From contig NZ_DASYHS010000024.1 in NCBI RefSeq assembly GCF_035998295.1, positions 1-64,000 on the forward strand: 64,000 nucleotides of DNA, written 5' to 3'. A model generated the notes under the pieces. It made no database searches and was not told the DNA's origin. It saw only the letters and a program-made list of their open reading frames with translations. Made by a program: the position numbers and the translations under genes. This stretch comes from DASYHS01 sp035998295 (GTDB lineage Bacteria > Pseudomonadota > Alphaproteobacteria > Azospirillales > Azospirillaceae). Below, piece by piece: positions 24,854 through 32,203 of this stretch (position 1 is the stretch's first letter; every line of letters begins with the position of its first letter).

Positions 24854-25249
24854 TCAGTGCAGCGTCGGGCCCGGGCCGGGCGGCGGCGCATCGGCCGCGA
24901 CCGGGCCGGCCTGGTGATGGGCCAGCCGCCACTCGCCGTCCTCGACCACGAACAGGTTGCTCGCCGCCAGCACGCCCTTTCCCAGCACTTCCTCGCACAG
25001 GACGAGGGCGGCGGCGCCCAGCAGCAGGGTGCGCTCGCCGCGCGTCTCGATCCGCGGGCCGCCGCCGGCGGCCAGGATGTCGCGCCAGCTCGCCATCACC
25101 TCCCGTCGGCCCAGAATCGGCTTGGCGCCGGGATGGATGCAGGCGACCTCCGCCCGTCTGGCCCAGATCCGGTCCATGGCGTCGAGGTCGCGGGTCGCGA
25201 AGGCCCGATAGAAGGCGCGGTTGGCGGACAGGACGGCGTCGATGGTCAT
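24854..25249 (-). CDS. NTF2-like (SnoaL-type) protein
   Basis: The 131-residue single-domain protein has the cone-shaped alpha+beta pattern of the NTF2-like superfamily: an N-terminal helix pair (ANRAFYRAFATRDLDAMDRIWA), CIHPGAKPILGRREVMASWRDIL, and a strand series ending WRLAHHQAGPV. The VACIHPG and WRLAHHQAG motifs are common in bacterial 'nuclear transport factor 2 family' proteins of unknown function. A Pro/Gly tail ends the chain. The ATG is preferred to a TTG five codons upstream. It is convergent with the response regulator and not obviously linked to egtB behind it. Confidence 0.8.
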   Translation of the reverse strand: MTIDAVLSANRAFYRAFATRDLDAMDRIWARRAEVACIHPGAKPILGRREVMASWRDILAAGGGPRIETRGERTLLLGAAALVLCEEVLGKGVLAASNLFVVEDGEWRLAHHQAGPVAADAPPPGPGPTLH

Positions 25250-25342
25250 GGGTGCGGGCTTCAACCGGATCCGAGGAGGGGGCAGTCTAGCACCACTTCC
25301 GCGGTCGTGCGCACGGGTCCGTGCGCCGGGCCGGTGTCGCCG

Positions 25343-26641
25343 TCACGCGTCCCGCGCCAGGCGGATGCCGGTGAAGGCGAGGCGCGCGTGCGGGGCCAGC
25401 GACTGGCGCCGGGTGGGCCCGGCATACTCGGCGGGCGTGACGCAGGATCCGCCGCGTACGGTCATGTGGCCGCCGCCGGGCCGGAACCGCTCCACGGCGG
25501 CGGCAGGCGGCGCCGAGCGCGGATAGAGGACGGCCGGGCTCGCCGTCCATTCCCAGCAGTCGCCGAACATCTGCCACGGCCCGTCGCCCAGGCACACCGC
25601 GGGCTGGGGATGCAGGCGGCCGGACTGCAGCAGGTTGCCCTCGACCGGGCGCTCGGCCGCCGCCGCCTCCCACTCGGCCTCGGTCGGCAGCCGCCTACCG
25701 GCCCAGCGGGCGAAGGCGTCGGCCTCGTAGTAGCTGACGTGGCAGACCGGCTCCGCCTCGTCGAGCGGCCTCGGCCCGGCCAGGGTCATGAGCTGCCATT
25801 CGCCGTGCAGACGGTGCCAGTAGAGCGGTGCGCGCCAGCCTCCGGCCTCGACGGCCGCCCGGCCGTCCGGCAGCCACAACGACGGTTCCCCGTAGCCGCC
25901 GTCCTCCATGAACTCCAGGTATTCCCCGCAGGTCGTCATCCGCCCGGCGATCGCGCAGGGTTCGAGCCAGTGCCGGTGCGGCGGCTGCTCGTGGTCGAGG
26001 GCGAAGGGGTCGCCCTCGGCCCCGATCCGGATGAAGCCGCCCTCGCGAGCGAACCATCCCGGCGCGGTGGCGGTGCGGGTGGCCGGCGGCGGCGGCGCGT
26101 GGTAGCCGGGCCGCCCGGGCAGCGACCACAGCAGGTGCTTGACGTCGCGGAGCATCGTCTCCTGGTGCTCGAGCTCGTGCATCACGCCGAGGCGGACCAG
26201 CCGTCCGAGTTCGTCCGGCACCTCCGCCTCCGAGCGCAGCAGGCGCAGGACTGCCGCGTTGACGTGCTCGCGGTAGCGCGTCACCTCGGCCTGTCCCGGT
26301 CGGGACAGCATGCCGCGCCGGCAGGCCGGGAACTGGTGCGCCACCGTCGGATCCACCTGGTCGAACAGGTAGCGGTAGGCGTCGTCGAACGGCGTGTAGC
26401 CCTGGACGTGCCGGGCCAGGACCAGCGCCTCGAAGAACCAGGTCGTATGGGCGAGATGCCACTTCGCCGGATCGGTCTCCGGCGCGCTCTGGGCCATCTG
26501 GTCCTCGGCGCTGAGGCTGGCGGTCAGCATGCTGGTCCGGGCGCGGACCCGCTGGAACAGCCGGCCGAGCCGCTCGCCGGCGGGCAGGGCGGGCGGGGCG
26601 GCGCCGTCAGGCGGCGCGGACGGATCGGCGTCGGGGTCCAT
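25343..26641 (-). CDS. egtB: Ergothioneine biosynthesis sulfoxide synthase EgtB
   Basis: EgtB is a non-heme iron enzyme that couples hercynine to a thiol (gamma-glutamyl-cysteine or cysteine) with O2. The 432 residues contain an N-terminal DinB-like helical domain and a C-terminal formylglycine-generating-enzyme-like domain. Iron ligands are visible: His in WHLAHTTWFFE (62/65) and His155 and His159 in HELEHQE. The C-terminal domain shows PTEAEWEAAA, GDCWEWTASP, VRGGSCVTP and the final R-x-G-I-R-L. The TPFDDAYRYLFDQ stretch is typical of EgtB. The usual partner egtD (histidine methyltransferase) is not next to it and is not elsewhere in the window. Confidence 0.93.
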   Translation of the reverse strand: MDPDADPSAPPDGAAPPALPAGERLGRLFQRVRARTSMLTASLSAEDQMAQSAPETDPAKWHLAHTTWFFEALVLARHVQGYTPFDDAYRYLFDQVDPTVAHQFPACRRGMLSRPGQAEVTRYREHVNAAVLRLLRSEAEVPDELGRLVRLGVMHELEHQETMLRDVKHLLWSLPGRPGYHAPPPPATRTATAPGWFAREGGFIRIGAEGDPFALDHEQPPHRHWLEPCAIAGRMTTCGEYLEFMEDGGYGEPSLWLPDGRAAVEAGGWRAPLYWHRLHGEWQLMTLAGPRPLDEAEPVCHVSYYEADAFARWAGRRLPTEAEWEAAAAERPVEGNLLQSGRLHPQPAVCLGDGPWQMFGDCWEWTASPAVLYPRSAPPAAAVERFRPGGGHMTVRGGSCVTPAEYAGPTRRQSLAPHARLAFTGIRLARDA

Positions 26642-26764
26642 GTCCTCGGTCGGGCCGGATCGGGAGACCGGTCCAGCCTATTCCGGCCCGCCGCGCCCCG
26701 CAGGCTCTCCCAATGAATACGCCTTTAGTCCAGTATGTCGGGCGGTCGTGTGGGGAGAGGCGGG

Positions 26765-27181
26765 ATGTTCGTCCTGAACGAGAGGCTGGCGGCGGATACG
26801 GTGACGATCGGCGCGCTCGCGTTGTGCCGCGTCCTGATGATGGCGAACCGGGCCTGGCCCTGGCTCGTCCTGGTGCCGCAGCGGCCCGGGATCCGCGAGA
26901 TCCACGAGCTTGGCCGGGAGGACAGGGCCCTGCTGGTCGAGGAGGTCGCGCAGGCCTCGCTGGCGATGGAGCGGCTCCACGCCCCCGACAAGCTGAACGT
27001 CGGTGCGCTCGGCAACGTCGTGCCGCAGCTGCACCTGCACGTCGTCGCCCGCCGGGTCGGCGACCCGGCCTGGCCCGGCCCCGTGTGGGGCAGCGGCGTG
27101 CACGAGCCTTTTCCGCCCGAGGCGCTGGCCGCCGAGGCGGCGCGTTTCGCCGCGGCGCTGGGGCTGGCACCGCCGGCGTGA
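26765..27181 (+). CDS. HIT-domain nucleotide-binding protein
   Basis: The 138-residue protein belongs to the histidine-triad superfamily of nucleotide hydrolases/transferases. The C-terminal active-site segment reads NVGALGNVVPQLHLHVVARR: two of the three triad histidines are present and the first is Gln, a variant (QLHLHV) common in one bacterial branch. The start LNERLAADT and PWLVLVPQRPG also fit that branch. The ATG follows GGGGAGAGGCGGG; an earlier ATG ten codons upstream overlaps non-conserved sequence. It is divergent from egtB and convergent with the NADH dehydrogenase. Confidence 0.9.
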   Translation: MFVLNERLAADTVTIGALALCRVLMMANRAWPWLVLVPQRPGIREIHELGREDRALLVEEVAQASLAMERLHAPDKLNVGALGNVVPQLHLHVVARRVGDPAWPGPVWGSGVHEPFPPEALAAEAARFAAALGLAPPA

Positions 27182-27197
27182 CCGGCGGCCCGCGCGC

Positions 27198-28535
27198 TCA
27201 GCCGGCGCGGCCGGCCTCCCGCCGCTGCGCCTGGTTGGCCTCGCTCGCGGAGACCGGCGCCTTGGTCTCGCCCGTGATGAGGCGGGCGCCGCGCTGGAAG
27301 GTGAGGTAGCGCCACAGCCATTGCAGGGTGACCCGCGCCCGCTTCTCGAATCCGACCAGAAGCCAGACATGGACGATCGCCCACAGCACCCAGGCGACGA
27401 ATCCCTTCAGGCGCATCCTGCCGAAATCCGCGACCGCGGCGTTGCGGCCGATCGTGGCCATGTTGCCGCGGTCCTTGAACCGGAACGGCTCCATCGGCCG
27501 GCCGTGGGGGATCGCCGCGGCGAGCTGGCGGCCGAGATGCTCGCCCTGCTGCTTGGCGACCTGGGCCAGGCCGGGCAGGGGGCGCTGGTCGTCGTCCAGG
27601 GCCAGCGCGGTGTCGCCCAGCGCGTAGACGCCCTCGAAGCCCGGCACGCCGAGGTCCGGCCCGACCCGGACCCGCCCGGCGCGGTCGGTCTCGACGCCCA
27701 GCCAGCGGCCGGCGGGCGAGGCGCGGACGCCGGCCCCCCAGATCACCGTGCCGGCCGGGATGAAGCGGCCGCCGGCCGTGACGCCCTCGGCGGTCACCGC
27801 TTCGACCGGGGTCTCGGTCAGCACGCTCACCCCGAGGCGGCGCAGCGCGTCCTCCGTATAGGCAGATAGCGGCTCCGGGAAGGTGGAAAGCAGCCGTGGT
27901 CCGGCCTCGATCAGGACGATCTCCGCATTGGCGGGGCGGATGCGGCGGAAGTCGCGGGCGAGCGTCCACTTCGCCAGCTCGGCGACCGCACCGGCCATCT
28001 CGACGCCGGTGGGGCCGCCGCCGACGACGACCACGGTCGTCAGCCGCTTCTGCTCATCCGGGTCCGGGGACATCTCCGCCTGCTCGAAAGCCAGAAGGAG
28101 GCGGGTGCGGATCTGGCGGGCGTCCTCGATCGTCTTGAGCCCGGGCGCCAGCGGCTCCCACTCGTCATGGCCGAAATAGCTGTGGGTCGACCCGGTCGCG
28201 AGGACGAGGTGGTCGTAGGGAACGTAGCCGTCGTCGGCCAGCAGGACGTGCCTGGCCGTGGCGTCGATCCCGGTCACTTCGCCCAGCAGGACGTCGACGT
28301 TCGGGTACCGGCTGACGATCCTGCGGATCGGCTCGGCGATGTCCGCGGGCGACAGGGCGGCGGTCGCCACTTGGTACAGCAGTGGCACGAACAGGTGGTA
28401 GTTGCGCCGGTCGATCACCGTGACGCGGATATTGGTGTCCCCAAGCTCGCTCGCGCAGGCAAGCCCGGCGAATCCGGCCCCGACGACGACGACGTGCGGC
28501 CGATCGTCGACGGGCGCGGGCGTGCGGTCGATCAT
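27198..28535 (-). CDS. ndh: Type II NADH dehydrogenase (NDH-2-like FAD oxidoreductase)
   Basis: NDH-2 passes electrons from NADH to quinone at the inner membrane without pumping protons. The 445 residues show an FAD-binding GAGFAGLACA near 19, RRNYHLFVPLLYQVATAALSP near 43 (a strong family signature), the second dinucleotide fold VVVVGGGPTGVEMAGA near 165, and VYALGDTA near 300 followed by PLPGLAQVAKQQG. Near the C-terminus, GFVAWVLWAIVHVWLLVGFEKR makes the amphipathic/hydrophobic membrane anchor. A basic tail ends the protein. It stands alone, so regulation is not evident. Confidence 0.93.
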   Translation of the reverse strand: MIDRTPAPVDDRPHVVVVGAGFAGLACASELGDTNIRVTVIDRRNYHLFVPLLYQVATAALSPADIAEPIRRIVSRYPNVDVLLGEVTGIDATARHVLLADDGYVPYDHLVLATGSTHSYFGHDEWEPLAPGLKTIEDARQIRTRLLLAFEQAEMSPDPDEQKRLTTVVVVGGGPTGVEMAGAVAELAKWTLARDFRRIRPANAEIVLIEAGPRLLSTFPEPLSAYTEDALRRLGVSVLTETPVEAVTAEGVTAGGRFIPAGTVIWGAGVRASPAGRWLGVETDRAGRVRVGPDLGVPGFEGVYALGDTALALDDDQRPLPGLAQVAKQQGEHLGRQLAAAIPHGRPMEPFRFKDRGNMATIGRNAAVADFGRMRLKGFVAWVLWAIVHVWLLVGFEKRARVTLQWLWRYLTFQRGARLITGETKAPVSASEANQAQRREAGRAG

Positions 28536-28624
28536 GGCTGGTGTCCGGGGTTTCGGTCGCTTGCGCAGGGTTCAACCGACCGGTCCCGGCATCGTTCCTG
28601 TCCGTTACCCTCGGCCAGCCGCCC

Positions 28625-30070
28625 TCAGCCCGCCGGCATCGCGCGTCGCGCCAGCGTCAGCACCCCGTGGGCGGCGGCGTCGGCCATGCGGTCGAGGAGG
28701 GCCGCGTCGACGTTGCCGGTGTCGTCGCAGGCCTCATGGTAGCAGGGGTCGAGCGGCTGGCCGGCGGTACCGCCCCAGCGCTCCGCGCTCTCGGCGCTCT
28801 TGACCTCCATGGACCCGGTGTAGAGGCCGCCGACGGGGATGCCGCGCGCGGCGAAGGACGCATGGTCCGACGAGCCGCCATAGGAGATCTCCTTCACCTC
28901 CTCCCCGGCGGCGGCGAAGTAGTCCCGGAACATGCGCTCGATCCCGGCCGAGCCGTCGGGTGCGGCGGGCCCCTCCGACGAACCGTCGCCGTCGTAGACG
29001 AGCGGCACTCCGTTGACCGAGCCCAGCATGTCGAAGTTCAGCACGGCCTCGATGCGCGCCAGCTCTTCGGCCGGAAGGGTGTCCACGTAGTGGCGCGAGC
29101 CGAGCAGGCCCAGTTCCTCGGCGCCCCAGAACGCGAAACGGACCGTTCGCCGGGGCGGCGCGTCGAGCTGGGCGAGCCGGACCGCGGCCTCCAGCACCGC
29201 GGCCGTTCCGCTGGCGTTGTCGTTGATGCCCGGCCCCTCGGGCACGCCGTCCAGATGGGCGCCCGCCAGGACGACCCGGCCACCGTCGGTGCCCGGCAGA
29301 TCGGCGATCACGTTGCGCGTCGCGATCGTCCGGGCCTCGGCGGATACCGAGAGGCGTACCCGGATCGGCCCGGCGTCGGCGAGCGCCGCCCCGGCATCGA
29401 ACGGGATCGCGACCGCCGGGATCGCGGCAGGCTTCGCGAGCTGCCCGCCGAAGGGCCCGGTCGCGTCCCCGGTCCCGGCATTCATGACGACGACGCCCGC
29501 AGCACCCGCCGCGGCCGCGTTCTCGACTTTGGTCGTGAAGGAGCAGGTCCCGCGCCGCAGCAGGGCAATGGAGCCGGTCTCGAAGCCGGCGAAGTCGGAC
29601 GGCGCGCAGCCGCTGGCCGAGGTGGACGGGGACGAGCCGTCCAGCCCGAGGGCGACGGGCACCAGCGGCGCCTCGACGGTGCCGGAGCCGGAATTGCGCA
29701 TCGTGCGCGTCCGCGCGACATGCGAGAGCGCGTCCCCCTCGCCGACGCGGGCGAGCACGGGCGGCGCCGTTTCGGCGAAATGGGGGAAGGTGAATTCCTG
29801 CTCGGTGACGGCGTAGCCGGCCGCCCGGAGCGTTCGCGCGACGTAGTCGGCCGACCGGTCGTAGCCTTCGGTTCCAGCGGCGCGGTTGCCGCCGGACCGG
29901 TCGGCGATGGCCTGGAGCGCCTCGACGTGGCGCATCAGGCCTTGCTGAGCGACCGAGTCGCGCAGCAAGGCCGAGGCGGTGAAATCGGACGGGGCGGCAC
30001 GGACGGGACCGTTCGCGATGAGTGCCAGCGCGAGGACGGTCCCGGCCAAGCCGATGCGGTCGAGGGGCAT
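28625..30070 (-). CDS. Secreted M28 family zinc aminopeptidase with PA domain
   Basis: The 481-residue exported peptidase has a signal peptide (IGLAGTVLALALIANGPVRAA). A protease-associated (PA) insert covers about 130-240 (GSIALLRRGTCSFTTKVENAAAAGA). The di-zinc M28 catalytic domain shows the ligands in order: His in AHLDGVPEGPG, Asp in INDNASG, Glu-Glu in WGAEELGLLG, Asp in NFDMLGS, and His in SSDHASF. A C-terminal Cys pair region (DPCYHEACDDTGNVD) matches Streptomyces-type aminopeptidases. It likely releases N-terminal amino acids from peptides outside the cytoplasmic membrane. It lies downstream of typA on the same strand, 46 bases after its stop, and may be cotranscribed. Confidence 0.93.
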   Translation of the reverse strand: MPLDRIGLAGTVLALALIANGPVRAAPSDFTASALLRDSVAQQGLMRHVEALQAIADRSGGNRAAGTEGYDRSADYVARTLRAAGYAVTEQEFTFPHFAETAPPVLARVGEGDALSHVARTRTMRNSGSGTVEAPLVPVALGLDGSSPSTSASGCAPSDFAGFETGSIALLRRGTCSFTTKVENAAAAGAAGVVVMNAGTGDATGPFGGQLAKPAAIPAVAIPFDAGAALADAGPIRVRLSVSAEARTIATRNVIADLPGTDGGRVVLAGAHLDGVPEGPGINDNASGTAAVLEAAVRLAQLDAPPRRTVRFAFWGAEELGLLGSRHYVDTLPAEELARIEAVLNFDMLGSVNGVPLVYDGDGSSEGPAAPDGSAGIERMFRDYFAAAGEEVKEISYGGSSDHASFAARGIPVGGLYTGSMEVKSAESAERWGGTAGQPLDPCYHEACDDTGNVDAALLDRMADAAAHGVLTLARRAMPAG

Positions 30071-30116
30071 GACGGCCCTCCTTCTTTCACGGCGAGAAGG
30101 GCGGGCGGCGGCCGGT

Positions 30117-31943
30117 TCAGCCGGCCTCGGCCTGCCTTTGCGCCTTCTTGCGCTCGTGGGGATCCAACAGTTTCTTGCGCAGGCGGATGGTCTTCGGCGT
30201 CACCTCGACCAGCTCGTCGTCGTTGATGTAGCTGAGCGCCCGCTCGAGCGTCATCTGGATCGGCGGCGTCAGCTTGACCGCCTCGTCCTTGCCGGCCGCG
30301 CGGAAGTTGGTGAGCTGCTTGCCCTTCAGGACGTTGACCTCGAGGTCGTTGCCCCTCGTGTGCTCGCCGATGATCATCCCCTGGTAGACCTTGGCGCCGG
30401 GATCGATCAGCATCGGCCCGCGGTCCTCGAGGTTGAACAGCGCGTAGGTGACCGCCTCGCCATCGCCGTTGCTGATCAGCACGCCGGTGTGGCGCGAGGA
30501 GATCGGCCCCTTGTAGGGGGCGTAGCCGTGGAACAGACGGTTCATGACGCCGGTGCCGCGGGTGTCGGTGAGGAACTCGGACAGGTAGCCGATCAGGCCC
30601 CGGGACGGCGCGTGGAACACCAGACGCTGCTTGCCGCCGCCGGAAGGACGCATCTCAACCAGGTCGGCCTTCCGCTCGCTCAGCTTCTGGACGACGGCGC
30701 CCGAGTACTCCTCGTCGACGTCGATCACCGCCTCCTCGATCGGCTCCAGCCGCTGGCCGCTGACGGGATCGCTCCTGAACAGCACGCGGGGACGCGAGAT
30801 CGACAGCTCGAAGCCTTCGCGCCGCATCGTCTCGATCAGGATGCCGAGCTGCAGTTCGCCGCGCCCGGCCACCTCGTAGGCGTCGCCGTCCTCGGTTTCC
30901 CGGATGCGCAGCGCGACGTTGCCTTCCGCCTCGCGGAAAAGGCGGTCGCGGATCATGCGGCTCGTGACCTTGTCGCCCTCGCGCCCGGCCAGCGGGCTGT
31001 CGTTGACCGAGAAGGTCATCGCCAGGGTCGGAGGGTCGATCGGCTGCGCGGGCAGCGCCTCGGTCACCTGCGGGTCGCAGATCGTGTCGGCCACGGTGGC
31101 GGTCGAAAGCCCGGCGATCGCGACGATGTCGCCCGCCTCGGCCTCCTCGACGCCGACGCGCTCCAGCCCGCGGAAGGCCAGCACCTTGCTGATGCGTCCG
31201 ACCTCGATCTGCTTGCCGTCGCGCGACAGCGCCTTGATCGCCATGTTCGGGCGCACCTTGCCGCCCTCGATCCGCCCGGTCAGCAGCCGGCCGAGATAGG
31301 GGTTCGCCTCGAGCGTCGTCGCCAGCATGCGGAATGGCGCGTCCGGCTCCACCGTCGGGGCGGGGACGTGGCGGCGGACCAGCTCGAACAGGGGCGCCAG
31401 GTCCTTGCGGTCGCCGTTCTCGAGGTCGTCCGTGGCCCAGCCGTTGCGGCCCGACGCGAACAGGGTTGGGAAATCGAGCTGCTCGTCCGTGGCGTCGAGG
31501 CCGGCGAACAGGTCGAACACCTCGTCGTGCACCTCGTGGGCGCGGGCGTCGGGGCGGTCGACCTTGTTGACGACGACGATCGGCCGCAGGCCGAGCTTCA
31601 GGGCCTTGCCGACCACGAACTTGGTCTGGGGCAGCGGGCCCTCGGCCGCATCGACCAGGACGACGACACCGTCGACCATGCTCAGGATACGTTCGACTTC
31701 GCCGCCGAAATCGGCGTGGCCGGGGGTGTCGACGATGTTGATTCGCATGCCGTCCCAAGGCACGGACGTGCATTTCGCGAGGATGGTGATCCCGCGCTCG
31801 CGTTCCAGGTCGTTGCTGTCGAGCGCGCGCTCGGCAACCTGCTGGTTCTCGCGAAAGGCGCCCGACTGGCGCAGCAGCGCGTCGACCAGGGTCGTCTTTC
31901 CGTGGTCGACATGGGCGATGATGGCGATGTTCCGCAGATCCAT
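30117..31943 (-). CDS. typA: Ribosome-associated translational GTPase TypA/BipA
   Basis: TypA is an EF-G-like GTPase that helps 50S assembly and translation at low temperature and under stress. The 608-residue length is standard. GTPase motifs are G1 AHVDHGKTT (residues 8-16), RERGITI, DTPGHADFGGEVER and NKVDRPDAR. Domain II and the TypA-specific C-terminus follow (RGELQLGILIETMRREGFE, then VEVTPKTIRLRKK). The ATG is the family start; upstream codons in frame cover a promoter and a terminator-like hairpin, so they are not coding. Promoter and leader features are listed separately. Confidence 0.97.
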   Translation of the reverse strand: MDLRNIAIIAHVDHGKTTLVDALLRQSGAFRENQQVAERALDSNDLERERGITILAKCTSVPWDGMRINIVDTPGHADFGGEVERILSMVDGVVVLVDAAEGPLPQTKFVVGKALKLGLRPIVVVNKVDRPDARAHEVHDEVFDLFAGLDATDEQLDFPTLFASGRNGWATDDLENGDRKDLAPLFELVRRHVPAPTVEPDAPFRMLATTLEANPYLGRLLTGRIEGGKVRPNMAIKALSRDGKQIEVGRISKVLAFRGLERVGVEEAEAGDIVAIAGLSTATVADTICDPQVTEALPAQPIDPPTLAMTFSVNDSPLAGREGDKVTSRMIRDRLFREAEGNVALRIRETEDGDAYEVAGRGELQLGILIETMRREGFELSISRPRVLFRSDPVSGQRLEPIEEAVIDVDEEYSGAVVQKLSERKADLVEMRPSGGGKQRLVFHAPSRGLIGYLSEFLTDTRGTGVMNRLFHGYAPYKGPISSRHTGVLISNGDGEAVTYALFNLEDRGPMLIDPGAKVYQGMIIGEHTRGNDLEVNVLKGKQLTNFRAAGKDEAVKLTPPIQMTLERALSYINDDELVEVTPKTIRLRKKLLDPHERKKAQRQAEAG

Positions 31944-31979
31944 CGGAGCTTCTCGGTCGTTGAGCCGGACGCGCGCAAG

Positions 31980-32008
31980 AAAAAAACCCGGACACGCGAC
32001 GTGCCGGG
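31980..32008 (-). terminator. Intrinsic terminator inside the typA leader (attenuator candidate)
   Basis: Read on the minus strand, CCCGGCAC-GTCGC-GTGTCCGGG folds into an 8-bp stem with one bulged base and a 5-nt loop, followed directly by TTTTTTT. It ends 37 bases before the typA ATG and begins about 15 bases after the predicted start of transcription. The gene farther upstream faces the other way, so this terminator has no upstream gene to end; it can only act on the typA leader or on a very short RNA. Confidence 0.75.
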
Positions 32009-32029
32009 GCGGAGGTCCTGTTGCGGTGC

Positions 32030-32057
32030 AGTATAGGAATGCCGAGCGCAAAGGCAA
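32030..32057 (-). promoter_or_regulatory. Sigma-70-type promoter for typA
   Basis: On the minus strand TTGCCT and TATACT are separated by 16 bases. Both match the vegetative consensus at four or five of six positions. The predicted start of transcription is near 32023, which gives a leader of about 80 bases containing the terminator hairpin. Confidence 0.6.
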
Positions 32058-32203
32058 GACCGGGCGGCGAGGCAGGGGTCGTCCGGATGTCCCCTGGCAC
32101 GTCGCCGATTGCGACAATAGGGTGGGGATCGGATGCCGCGACCGCAAGGGGCGAAAGCGGCATCCCTTCGACTTCCGGCCCGCGAACCGAAAGGAGACGT
32201 CGC

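Noticed and set aside
28536..28624. Possible small gene between ndh and the M28 peptidase
   Set aside because: Only 89 bases without a ribosome site or meaningful frame; treated as upstream region of ndh.
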